DNA of 64,000 nucleotides from Rotaria socialis (GCA_905331475.1 CAJNYU010002387.1:1-64000), one strand, 5' to 3'. Shown: positions 37,204 to 47,484, numbered from the stretch's first letter. Notes: a model not told the origin generated them from the letters alone. Program-made: numbers and translations.

Positions 37204-38434
37204 AGTAGTAGGTGGCATTCTGTTCAGTAACAAGAAAAGTATGATTTTCAGGTCCATCGGAAAATACGTATGTAGTGCCCTTCTTTTGATGGAGCCTTTG
37301 CATGACAATCGTCGCTGAATAAGTAGTCCAGGGTGATGCAATAAAGATGGGAGCCTGAAAAGATATTTCCTGCTCCAATACATCAAATAAATAGTCATCA
37401 AGCACAAGTCGTACGCGATCAAATAGTTGTGTTGTGGTAGTTATCGCAACTGGTACACTATTGGTCACTTGATCGATGTCAGTAGAGTTAAGATATGGGC
37501 ACATAATATGCAGATGTGTAAAATGAACGCCATTTGCGATTAGATGCAAAATTTGTTTTAAATACCTAGGAACGCTCATAACAACACGATCGCCTAGTCT
37601 CATATGAGCAACTGCCCATTTAGTCAGTTTATTTCCAGAAAAGTTACCAATCGCTAGTTGAGGCAGCTGGTTTATTAGTTGTGATGCCATGCGCTGAATC
37701 AATGAAGTGCGATGAATATGTCGAAACAGTTTTTGCACAAGAGTGTTTTCAGCTTTAGATAAGTGAGTTAGCGCCAAATAATGAATGTTAAGGAATATAG
37801 ACGTACAATTTTCAGCCTTGTGAATGATCTCCTCCTTCTTCAAATTAGGTTGACTGGAGAGATTTACTAAGCGATGAAAATGAATTTTGATGTTGTGATC
37901 TTTTTCAACAGATTTCCAGGAATTTTCAGAATAGTACGTCATATCTCTATCAAGCTCTCTCTGCTGCATATTGCAGTTTATCGTTGTCGTATTTTGATTA
38001 TCCTTTGTTTTTTGTATAAACTGTTTAATTGTTACAAAATTCAAAACTTGTGCAAGTTGCTCTAAGTCATAGAAATCATCAAAGGTTTGAATGCCTTGTG
38101 TCTTGTCTTGATAATGAGGAAATATTGGAGGTATAATCAAAGTAAAATTATGCATAATTGCTATGATACAACATTTTGTAAAATCTTTTAATTGATTATT
38201 TGGACCATAATGATTAACACACCACAAATACTTAGGGGAATTAACATGAGATGATGCCAATGCTAGGTTATACCGAGTTTTCAGAATGTCGACAGATGTG
38301 TTGCCGTTGGAAAGCATTATTCGATGAATGATAAACGGAAAAAGTGTAACATTGGCCCAATCTTGAAAGACGGACAATATCATCAAAATGATACTCAATA
38401 TGAATAAAATCCGACATTGTATCAATAATCTCAT
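37199..38434 (-). CDS. O-fucosyltransferase-like type II membrane glycosyltransferase
   Basis: 411 aa from ATG at 38434, no intron needed. Residues about 5-25 are a single signal-anchor helix ('CRILFILSIILMILSVF'), so the catalytic part should face the Golgi/ER lumen; several N-x-S/T sites follow. 'WAVAHMRLGDRVV' resembles the HxRxGD-type motif of GDP-fucose protein O-fucosyltransferases, and 'EQEISFQAPIFIASPWTTYS' resembles their C-terminal 'E...A..F.GS..ST.S' block. The gene lies inside a large inverted repeat and its TAG stop is in the arm, so it may be cargo captured by a mobile unit. The family is inferred from motifs only; donor and acceptor are unknown. Confidence 0.6.
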   Translation of the reverse strand: MRLLIQCRILFILSIILMILSVFQDWANVTLFPFIIHRIMLSNGNTSVDILKTRYNLALASSHVNSPKYLWCVNHYGPNNQLKDFTKCCIIAIMHNFTLIIPPIFPHYQDKTQGIQTFDDFYDLEQLAQVLNFVTIKQFIQKTKDNQNTTTINCNMQQRELDRDMTYYSENSWKSVEKDHNIKIHFHRLVNLSSQPNLKKEEIIHKAENCTSIFLNIHYLALTHLSKAENTLVQKLFRHIHRTSLIQRMASQLINQLPQLAIGNFSGNKLTKWAVAHMRLGDRVVMSVPRYLKQILHLIANGVHFTHLHIMCPYLNSTDIDQVTNSVPVAITTTTQLFDRVRLVLDDYLFDVLEQEISFQAPIFIASPWTTYSATIVMQRLHQKKGTTYVFSDGPENHTFLVTEQNATYYC

Positions 38435-38683
38435 TATACCGATGACTGAATTTAATAGAGCAAGAGAATTGCATTTAAAGGTGTAACCTGATCAGTTGAT
38501 CAATGGCGACAGCAGTGAATACATGACATATGTCGGTAATAATATCATTGGGATTTTCCAAAAACCAAAATGTCATCTATCCACATATAGATAGATAGAT
38601 AGGTAAATAGGTAAATAGGCAAATGGTTAGACAGCAGGGCCGTAGTAATGGTCACGGTAATGGTCACGGTCACGGTAATGGAT
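38435..38683. other. upstream region of glycosyltransferase gene
   Basis: Holds a GATA-type microsatellite (ATAGATAGATAGATAGG, about 38585-38625) and a GGTCACGGTAAT tandem repeat from about 38648. No coding signal. Confidence 0.5.
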
Positions 38684-38750
38684 GTAGGTGTGAGGGTGGA
38701 GGTGGGCGGTATGAGTGATGAAGGCCTTCATATACGCACACATACACCCT
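38684..38750. repeat. telomere-repeat-like hairpin (copy 5)
   Basis: GTAGGTGTGAGGGTGGAGG on one side, loop with AAGGCCTT, then CGCACACATACACCC on the other. Worn copy of the same design as those at 4.5, 6.4, 14.05 and 18.9 kb. It lies about 45 bp before a hammerhead-like motif. Confidence 0.5.
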
Positions 38751-38795
38751 TGAGTTTTGCTCAAAACGTTTTCTTAATCGATCTAGAGATCCTAA

Positions 38796-38840
38796 GCCAC
38801 CTGATGAGACTCCTAAGCAGAGTCGAAACGCATTGTGGTA
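38796..38840 (+). ncRNA. hammerhead-like ribozyme motif next to telomere-type repeats
   Basis: CCAC-CTGATGA-GACTC-loop-GAGTC-GAAAC-GCATT-GTGG. Stem II GACTC/GAGTC is perfect and stem I CCAC/GTGG pairs. Helix III and the cleavage triplet (ATT instead of GTC) are degenerate, so activity is doubtful. C-rich repeats follow within 10 bp. Confidence 0.6.
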
Positions 38841-38848
38841 GCATCCTG

Positions 38849-38869
38849 CACACCCACATGCACACCCTT
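38849..38869 (+). repeat. C-rich telomere-complementary repeats
   Basis: CACACCCACATGCACACCC directly 3' of the hammerhead-like motif. In Terminons a hammerhead followed immediately by C-rich repeats marks the RNA 3' end that anneals to the G-rich telomere overhang. Confidence 0.6.
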
Positions 38870-39091
38870 GTTTTACTTGCTGTTTTACGTTTTGCTCTAC
38901 TTGCTCTTTTACTAGTTGTTTTACTTTTTGTTTTACTTTTTGTTGTTTTATGCATTATTCTCGCTGATTAAAGTTTTCTATCAAAATAGATTGCCCAAAT
39001 AATGAATTTCGATTTGATTTAAGACACGAAAATCCAATTATGTGCAATATTCTAGTTCTTAGAATTAGGTGGTTAACTGAGGTGAATGTTA

Positions 39092-39907
39092 CTGTTGGCG
39101 TCACTAGATGTCACTTTGTGACGCTAACTTATCCATATCATTGGAATACGTTTTTTTTCTTTTCTATTGGATATTGATAATCCTTCTCATGATTAAGATC
39201 ATGTGATCTTTTTGGTTTAGCTACCCAGGACGAACAATTCGATAGCTGGATCTAACCAGGTTGGATCGGATTTTGATCGGTTCCTGCAGGATTCTAAGCA
39301 AATCCGGGTTCCGGACCCACTCACGGATCTCTTGTGTTGGAATCCGATCGATTCTTGCAGGAACCAGCCAAAATCCGATAGGTTTCTTTAGGAACCTCCT
39401 TGAAATCCAACTCCTGAAATTCCTATCCAATTCGACTGTTAGATTTGATCGGATGTTCACCGGATTCCAACACTAGGGATCGGTTATTAGTTCCTGAACC
39501 TGAATCCTATGGGACTTTGTCGGCTCATCGGATTTTATAAGATCCGATCAGATTTGGTATCGGATTCATTCACCTGGGAATGTTTTTTGGTTATTACGTC
39601 GTTTAGTTTTCTTGTTCGGATATATAAGGGACTATCCTTATATTTACTCGTTGGTTTTTTATATTTTTATTACAGCTATCGTTATTTACATTAAATCTAC
39701 TTTTTTCCTTCAATCAGCTGATTTCAACAATTGATCTCGGTAGAAAATCTTTGATTATCCATATGCTTAAATAAGGAAAACTAATTATTTACGTGAGTTT
39801 TCGACATAAGATCGATTAATCTAAAGAAAACGCATCACTGACTGCACGTAAAAATAAAATAAAGATTAATTAAAAACATCCTCAAAAGAGAACTTCACAG
39901 TTACTAG
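39092..39907. repeat. right arm of large inverted repeat (with insertion)
   Basis: Inverted partner of 36747-37203: about 461 bp of homologous sequence split by the foldback element F3 at 39224-39578. Without F3 the two arms are almost the same length, which fixes the insertion borders. Confidence 0.8.
39224..39578. mobile_element. 355-bp foldback element F3 (GATCCGATC sub-repeats)
   Basis: TA|CCCAGGACGAA at the left, TTCACCTGGG|AA at the right. The interior is built of GATCGG/CCGATC and GGAACC words, with TCGGTTCCTGCAGGATT facing AATCCGATCGATTCTTGCAG. The empty site is preserved in the opposite repeat arm (36747-37203), where AGCTA continues directly into TG. So insertion was at TA, and the right TA has mutated to AA. 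Confidence 0.75.
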
Positions 39908-40254
39908 ATCTCATTATACTATCCTGATATTCAAACATATGTTAACATGCTTTGAGAATTCACTCCTGAGATACAAGCTTCCTGATATCTTCAGCGGCAT
40001 AAATAAGGACTTCTTTTGTAATGTTAATCAATATAAATATTGTTAAAGTTAGTACGGATTTATTAAAATGGATTCCAAACAGTAATTGAATAAATTTGAC
40101 TTGCATTTAAAGTAGTTTAAATGAAAAAAAATCAAATCACACTTAAAGAAATTTAAAGTCAAATTAATTTAATTTAATTCAATTTAAATTTTTTTCTGTA
40201 TTTTATAATTTTTTAAAATTAAAATGTGACACCTCAAATATTTATCATCACACA
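39908..40254. other. intergenic, no gene seen
   Basis: A+T-rich with a run of TTAAATT/AATTTAA words near 40100-40230. No gene. Confidence 0.45.
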
Positions 40255-41340
40255 TAGACGTAACCCTAGTCGAATATCTTGTAAGCAAGATCTTATCAAG
40301 ATTGTGGAAAGATAATTTGTATGTACATATCTTCGCTGTATCAGATAAATCTGTAACTAAGATCTTGGTAAGATTATGGAAAAGATATCGTTTACTATTA
40401 TGTTCTAATCAGATCTTCAGCGAAACAGAAAGCGACATCATTAGTGTATTTATATATGCTCTCTAGTCATTCATCGTTTTTTATGCATGCACAGCTGTAT
40501 TTAGACAACATGATGGAATATATGAAACATAAATGTTGAAAATAATTTTTTTGTAAAATGTTTTTCGATTATTCTGGAGAATGCTGATCTCGATTGGCGA
40601 TCGTGAGAGGACTACCCTAAATTGGTCTGACGGATATCGGATAAACTTAAAGCCAGTCAGATCCAAACATCTGGCTTCCTTGAATTATTCCGAAGAGGAA
40701 TAATTAAAATAAAAATAAATGGGAAAATATAAAAACATACTTTTAAAGCAAAAAGTAAACCCTTCGCTGTATGATAGATTCGAACGATGCTCTCAGAATG
40801 CCTAAAAAATGTGCCGCAAATCACAACACATAACAGGTTTTATCTTAGTGTGCAGCCAAGATCTTATGGATTCTTACGTAAGACCTGTAATCAGATCTTG
40901 GGCACAAGATAATACAGTTATCTTGTGCCAACATTTTTAAGATCTGTTAGCATATCTGTACTTTGTATTTTGACCAAGATCTTGCTTACAAGATGATTGT
41001 CTACCCAGGTCGAAAACCCAGACGTCAGATCGTGTAAGGCCGTATAAGATCTTATCCTTATAAGATTTTTCGTATGATTTTGATACAAGATCATACAATA
41101 TCTGACGTGTTCGTTTTTTCTAAGATTTCGTCAGATTCTGTCTGTAAGATGCTAGCAAAAAATCTTATAAGATTTGAACATTAAGAATCGTATACGAACA
41201 GGCTGCATGATTCTTGTTTGATCGTAAAAGCTCATATAAGATTCATGATAAAAGAAACATACATACGTACGTAATGTAAATCTTGTCTGTTGTTATATGA
41301 TCGTGTATGATCTGCCAATTTCTTTTACTTATTCGAGAAC
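40255..41340. repeat. foldback cluster F4 (AAGATCTT sub-repeats)
   Basis: ATCTTGTAAGCAAGATCTT at 40278 faces its complement AAGATCTTGCTTACAAGAT near 40978. Between and beyond lie many AGATCTT, TTATAAGATTT and GATCTTATC words. A CCCAGGTCGA terminus follows at about 40993 and seems to start a second, adjacent element rich in AAGATCTTA and CAGACGTCAGATC. Element borders are uncertain. Confidence 0.5.
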
Positions 41341-41389
41341 TATTGATTTACTTGATTTTATTAAGAAGAATAGTAGTTGAAAAGCAGTA

Positions 41390-42240
41390 TGAAGCTGTGT
41401 GCGTATTAGTTTTCTATACTAGCACTATAGAAAAGAGTTTCTTGTGCTTCGCATTTTTTTCTGTGCGGTGAGAAAATAGAAAAATTTTACTTCTATTTCA
41501 TATTTATCTGTATTCAAACCATATAACTAACAGTTAGTTTTATATATTACTTTTCTATATTAAAAATACAGAGAATCTCATTTCTAGATTTTTACTTTCC
41601 TATATTAATGATATCAAAAAAATGAACTTTCACTTCTTACTTTCTATATTTATAATGTAGAAAACCTTAATTTTCATATGTTTTCTTTCTGCATTGATAA
41701 TAAGGAGGGTGCCAATTTTTACTTCTAATTTTGTAGTCTTAGCATTGTGCAAATGCCAATTTTTATTGATTGTTCTTCTATATTAGCAGCACAGAAAGCA
41801 ATAGGTTGTATTTCGCATTCTTCTCAGTTCGTAATATAGAATATTCCAGTGTTTTTCTATATTTTTATATTGATAACATCCAAAGTCTTAATTTTAACAA
41901 CCAGCTTTTCTATGTTAACTCTACAAAAAGTCATATTTTTGTTTTCTTCGTTTTCTGTATAGATATTATTGCAAGTGTTACTTTTCNAATTCTCAATTGC
42001 GATTTTCCTAGAGTTATAATATCGAAAATTCTACGTTTTGTTTTTCAATGTTCTATATTAATGATTTAGAAAATTTTCATTTCCGTTTCTTATTTTTCTG
42101 TATGAGGGAATGTAGAAGATCGAAATTCTTATTGGTAAATTTTCATTATTAATAGCATGAATAATAAACATTTCTGTGCATCAGCTTTTGTGACTATTAT
42201 CTTATGAATTTTTTGTTTAATGGTAACTTCCAATGCAGGT
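41390..42240. repeat. degenerate A+T-rich tandem repeat
   Basis: Units of roughly 65-80 bp around TTTTCTATATTAATAATATAG and GAAAATTTTCATTT recur, poorly conserved. Contains a single ambiguous base at 41987. The end (about 42120-42185) resembles the leader of the gene at 43.66 kb. Confidence 0.45.
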
Positions 42241-42296
42241 GCCTGTGCATTGCGTTCAATAAATAGTGTCCTTAGTTAGGTAATATTTACTACCCT

Positions 42297-42396
42297 NNNN
42301 NNNNNNNNNNNNNNNNNNNNNNNNNNNNNNNNNNNNNNNNNNNNNNNNNNNNNNNNNNNNNNNNNNNNNNNNNNNNNNNNNNNNNNNNNNNNNNNN
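42297..42396. other. assembly gap, exactly 100 N
   Basis: Gap placeholder lying at the start of a tandem array, which probably caused the assembly break. Confidence 0.98.
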
Positions 42397-43455
42397 GGCA
42401 TATAACTTTGATGTTCCATCTTTCGAAAATGGAATAACATTGTTATGGTGTCGATTCGATATCTCAGGAAGAGACTTTTTTTTTATGCAACTTTTCCAAG
42501 TTCCTACTGGTAGTAACAACTCACTCATAGTGGCCTGCATGCTTTCACATGCATGTTCAGAAATATCGATAGTGATCGACGAGAGACAAGAGTGAGAAGG
42601 TAAGTATGTTGTTCTTGTCATTATTTTTGGGAAACTAATCAAGGCCGCCTCCTCGTGGTGTTTCCTGGATAACGCTAAAGGGCCTTTGTCTTGCGTCCTA
42701 CACGGGTGATCCTGATCTTGTGACCTAGTTGTGATGAAACCTATCCGATCGACTCTACAGTTATAGTTGTAGTGAGAAGGAATGGTGATCGCAGTGATGC
42801 TGGATCATTAGCATGAGATGATTATGGGGATGTTGATAAGAATAAGTCTCTTCCTGGGATATTGGATAGGCATATAACTTTGAGGTTCCATCTTTCGAAA
42901 TGGAATAACATTGTTATGGTGTCGATTCGATATCTCAGGAAGAGACTTTTTTTTTATGCAATTTTTCCAAGTTCCTACTGGTACTAATAACTCACTCATA
43001 GTGTACTGCTTGGTCTCACATGCGTGTTTTGAAATATCGATGGTGATCGACGAGAGGCAAGAGTGAGAAGGTAAGTATGTTGTTCTCGTCATTTGTTTTG
43101 GGAAACGAATCAAGGTAGCCTCCTCGTGTTGTGTTTCCCGGATAACGCTAAAGGCCCTTTGTCTTGTGTCCTACACGGGTGCTCCTAATCTTGTGACCTA
43201 GTTGTGATGAAAACTATACGATCAACTCTACAGTTATAGTTGTAGTACGAAGAAATGGAGATCGCAGTGACAGTTCATCGGTAGCATGAGATGATTATGG
43301 GGATCTTGGTAAGAATATGTCTCTTTCTGGGATATTGGATAGGCATATAACTTTGATGTTCCATCTTTCGAAATGGAATAACATTGTTATGGTGTCGATT
43401 CGATATCTCATGAAGAGACTTTGTTTTACGCAATATTCTCTAAGTGCTAGACGTT
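42397..43455. repeat. tandem repeat, about 473-bp unit, 2.2 copies visible
   Basis: Units start GGCATATAACTTTGATGTTC at 42397, 42869 and 43342; the third is cut short near 43455. Copies are about 93-95% alike. The array is open towards the gap, so the true copy number is unknown. No gene is evident inside. Confidence 0.85.
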
Positions 43456-43663
43456 GCGGCTCTTGCTTTGTGAAAAAGTGTGTTTGTGTGAAAGTCCCAG
43501 CGTTCGGTTCAATAATCGTTTGTATAGACACAATGAATGGTTTTGACAGTTTATATTCGTTTCATACTAGAATATAGGAAATTTTCTAATGGTTTGATAC
43601 TAATCATGATGTTCTTGTTTGTAGATTGAATTTTTTATTGGTAAATTCTTCATCTGCAATAGC

Positions 43664-44026
43664 ATGAATAGCAATGAATGTCAAACGGTTCTGGAAGGTA
43701 ATTTGCAATTGAATTCTCTATTTTCGGTTTTCGGAAAAGTAGAATTGTACATTTTCTGTTCTTTTTAAGGTTGTCAACAGGTTGAAGAAGTAGCTTGTGA
43801 AAATATAATGGTCAATAAAATAGCTCAGATGAACACAGATAGTTGTGTCAAGAATCTGATTGCTACGTTAAAAGAAGATTGTGAGCGGCAACAAAGTGAT
43901 CTTTGGGAACTCAATAAACAAGTTCAAATATTTCATGAACTGTTTAATTCAGTACATGGTGTCGTCAATGCGGCTCTTCATGGTTTCGATTCTTTGCATG
44001 AACCTAAACCGCTTGTTAAAGAATAA
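43664..44026 (+). CDS. small coiled-coil protein, paralogue 1
   Basis: Exons 43664-43697 and 43770-44026 join in phase 1 (GAAG|GT ... AG|GTTGT). About 97 aa. The C-terminal half, 'DCERQQSDLWELNKQVQIFHE', is heptad-like and predicts a coiled coil. Acceptor TTTGTAG|AT lies 40 bp before the ATG. It is the first gene of the co-oriented run. Its neighbour at 44172 shares the pattern W-x-L(N/S)-(K/R)-(Q/R)-(V/I)-(Q/D)-IF-(H/R)-E and is a diverged tandem duplicate. Coiled-coil ORFs of presumed structural role are typical of Terminons. Function unknown. Confidence 0.7.
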
Positions 44027-44171
44027 TGAAAAACACTAGAATATCATCATGAATACATATTTAATTGATCATGTCTTTGTTGTTATTGTCGTTTTGTTTC
44101 TTGTTATTTCGATGTAATTCGAGTTCAGAAATGAATGAAGTGGATCATCTTGTTTTGTAGATAAATATCTC

Positions 44172-44506
44172 ATGTTTAATCGATTTGTCTGCAACACAAT
44201 GAACGATACACAGAGTAAAAACGTCAATGAAGGTAAGTTCTATTCGACGTCACATTTTACTTATAGTGCTTTGTCTTTTTTTCAGAAAGTCATCGTCGAT
44301 GTTGCGTCAAACAGGAACTTGTTGCGCTACAACAGCAGTGGAATCAGCAACGAGAAGAAATCGTCGATCTAAGTCGACGAATCGATATATTTCGAGAAAT
44401 CTCACATAATATCTGTGTTGTATGTGACTCACTAGTGGGTGTCTTGGATCATTTCCATGAACATTTACAACAAGTGTGCGACGACTCACAAATGATATGT
44501 GAATAA
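44172..44506 (+). CDS. small coiled-coil protein, paralogue 2
   Basis: Exons 44172-44232 and 44286-44506 (phase 1, 53-bp intron), 93 aa. 'QQQWNQQREEIVDLSRRIDI' predicts a coiled coil. Cysteines are frequent ('HRRCCVKQ', 'NICVVCDSL'). TTTTGTAG|AT is 11 bp before the ATG. Related to the preceding gene. Unspliced, the first exon reads into the intron and stops at about 44372, so splicing is required for the coiled-coil part. Confidence 0.7.
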
Positions 44507-44733
44507 CTATTTTCTGTTCTATTTTGTTGTTTTTTCCGTGTTATTCTGATTGATTTTGTGAGACTTACAACGTTGAACACCGAACTTGTAACTGTTTCTA
44601 TAGTTGTAATAAAAGTGGATTTTAAATGATGATACAAACCACACTGCCTTGTTCGCGATTGTGTTGAATGGAGTTTTCTCGTTGAAAAATTTATTTCAGA
44701 TTAACAGATTCAAAAATTATCGACGATATCAAT

Positions 44734-45293
44734 ATGTCAATTATTCTTCGTGAAAGAAAGGATATTGTCGATTTAAGACCTGACCGAATAGATGATCCTG
44801 TAAGTAGAAGAAAATCAGTAATTTTATATTATATGCTATGTTTTATATTTTTGTTGTAGAAATATTATGGGTATCAATGGAAAATGATAGCTCAATTAGA
44901 ATTAAATGAAAAAGGTGAAGTAAGTATTGAGAATTATATTTCAATCACTGAATATGAAGTCATGCTTTCTTTTTTATTTATTAGTTCATCTTACCATTTT
45001 CAAGACGAGTGGTCGATGTTAGCCTTCTTCTTTGGTCAAGAGTACCTAGTGGGATTTCACTGGGCGTCAATACACATTGTGGCTGCATCGATTGTGAAAA
45101 GAAATCTGATTCATATAACATGCGCAAGGATCTGGATGAGAATGACGCAAGCATTGTTATGTCTGCATCATCTACTACATCTGATGAATACATTTCTAAT
45201 AGCGATGATGATGATCATAATGACATAGTCTCGTCCCGTTCATATTCACCATTCGATTATGATCCATTTCAATCGTACGACTATGAGTGTTAA
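44734..45293 (+). CDS. unknown protein with Cys/His cluster and acidic tail
   Basis: Three exons, 44734-44799, 44860-44919 and 44985-45293, all phase 0, giving 144 aa. The middle reads 'FILPFSRRVVDVSLLLWSRV' and a small metal-binding-like cluster 'THCGCIDCEKK'. The tail is rich in Ser/Asp and tyrosine ('YDYEC' end). I do not recognise the family. Co-oriented with the rest of the run, with TTTCAG|AT 35 bp upstream. Short introns with clean GT/AG ends support a real gene. Confidence 0.65.
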
Positions 45294-45398
45294 TCCATAT
45301 TTTGAATAAAATTATGCATAGTTGTTGATTTTCATTGTTTTTTAACTGTAGTAAACGAATTAGATCAGATTTTCTAGATAGATTTTGTTTCGTTCATT

Positions 45399-47387
45399 AT
45401 GGACATGATTGAAATCAATGAAGATGATAAGACACTAGTTAGATCACACCGACCCAGTACATTAAGTTTGGTAATTATTCACAATGCTTGATCTATGTAT
45501 TCACATTTTAATCTATAGGAAATACAAACTATGGATGTTGATACCAACGAAAAGATAATAATGATTGATCTGTGTACACCAAATGTTGACATAAAAGATG
45601 AAGTGAGTACGCCAGATAGTGAAAAAATGATGATAACGAAGAAACCGTTGATCGAGCGATTTCCAAATCTTGGTAATCGATTACCTCTATTACCTTGCTA
45701 CCCAACAAAGGATAAATATGCGCATGGGGATCCATTGTTGCCGAACATATCACGTATGTATATTGAAGGTAGATTATTCATATTTTGTTTTTTGAAAATA
45801 ATAGCACAACGATTGACACGAACCGAATTAGAACGGCGACACTTGGGCACATTCAAATCAGAATTCGATTTTATAACCAACGGTTCGACGATACCATCGT
45901 TTCTATATGAGAAATATCAAATGTTCTATGTCGATTTACTTGAACGTTTGAAAGTAGACATGGCTGTATTGGATTATAATTATTTACGATTGAATAACTA
46001 TATGAAATTGTTGATGTTTGAACGCATGCGTATATTCAATATTTCACTTGATAATATTTCAAAAATCGATGAAAAAGAATATCCACTTGCATTGGAATTC
46101 TTTTTGCAATTTGATGGTAAGTGTTATTCTTTTTCTTCGTTCGTTTTTAAATCATACTTTTCTAGTCAATATGTTCTACATGAAAACGTGTTCACTTCGT
46201 TATGCACGTCCTCGTACACTAAATGAAGGTCTATTTTGTTTACAAGAACCGGAAGCTCGTTATGAATTGTCAGCATGTGGTAATTGCGCATTATGTTATC
46301 CTCAATATGATAGGAGATATCGAGTGAAAAAATCAATTGTGGACTTTAGTCAAGCTCATCAACATACATTTCTCAATGGATACCATGCTATTCTTAATTG
46401 TTCAGCTGTATGTTTCATCAATTAGACTGATATCGTTGTATTTTGTTTTTCTAGTCATGTCACACACGTAATATTATCTATGCATTAACATGTCCATGTG
46501 GTAACGTTGATTATATTGGTGAAACCATGTATAGTTTACATGATCGTCTCATAAGTATAGATACATATATTTCTTTTTCCTGTCTGTATTTACCTGTTGG
46601 TAGAACATCGTGAACATGGCAATCGAGTTATGGTGGAATTTCTTATTGGACAAGAAAACGTTGTACGTGATTTACCAAGAGGAAAATCAAATGAGTATGA
46701 AAAGATATACAAAAAATGCTTGTCTCTATTTTGTTCATGGTTCTAGATTATCAGCAAAAGATCATATGAAACTTTACCAACATTCGGTACGATGTACAGT
46801 AGCTATGCAAATATTTTTGGATGCTAATCAACAATATTGGCGATTTGTACCGATGACAATAGAAGAATCAGAACGACCAGAACAACGATCTGTTCAAGGT
46901 ATTTCGTTTACTGACGAACTTACTTGGAATCTACGACAAATGGAAGATTGCACCAAATATGTTGAATCAGTTCCAAAACCATCTACTGGTTATATATTTT
47001 CCAATCGACAAGTCGGATTACAATTGTCCTATTTTAATAAAAAACGAGATAAAGATTTACCGAATCAAGATATTGATTTATATAATGCTACGATTGTAGC
47101 TGTTTGTAAGTTTCGTTAGAAGAATACTATTCAAATATACACATATAGATGCATGAAATGTCATTTATTTTGTTGTTTTAGTACCAGAAACATGTTCTGA
47201 AATGCTTCGACTCACAGTTGAATCATTATTTATTACTCATGCTGAAACAAATCTCAATACAATTGGTAATATATTGAATAAGAATTCAACTGGTAATAAT
47301 CATCCAATCAATAATCCATGGTTAATTCGAGGTGATGAATGGTATCAAGGACTATTACGTCGACCTCAGCCGAAGATTAAAACATAA
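45399..47387 (+). CDS. GIY-YIG endonuclease-like protein (8 exons)
   Basis: Exons 45399-45470, 45519-45753, 45805-46116, 46166-46407, 46455-46554, 46604-46694, 46747-47105 and 47182-47387 join in frame to 538 aa. A Cys-rich linker ('ACGNCALCYPQYD') precedes a GIY-YIG domain: 'NIIYALTCPCGNVDYIGET' holds the two Tyr motifs, then Arg in 'LHDRLIKHREHG', and a C-terminal 'TVESLFITHAETNLNTIGN' with the expected Glu and the LN of Penelope-type nucleases. The N-terminal 240 residues are not recognised. In classical Penelope elements this nuclease is fused to the RT; here it is a separate gene about 3 kb upstream of an RT-like gene, as reported for Terminons. It could nick DNA during integration. Metal ligands and catalysis are not proven. 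Confidence 0.8.
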
Positions 47388-47484
47388 CTAGTTCTATATG
47401 TATTTTATAAAAAATGAAACTGAATAAAACTTTATAGAGAATGTCAAACATTCACAAATAGTCTAAAAACATTCATTATTAGAT

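Noticed and set aside
42256..42642. 128-codon minus-strand frame across the second N run
   Set aside because: Same artefact, and the sequence on its right is a tandem repeat unit.
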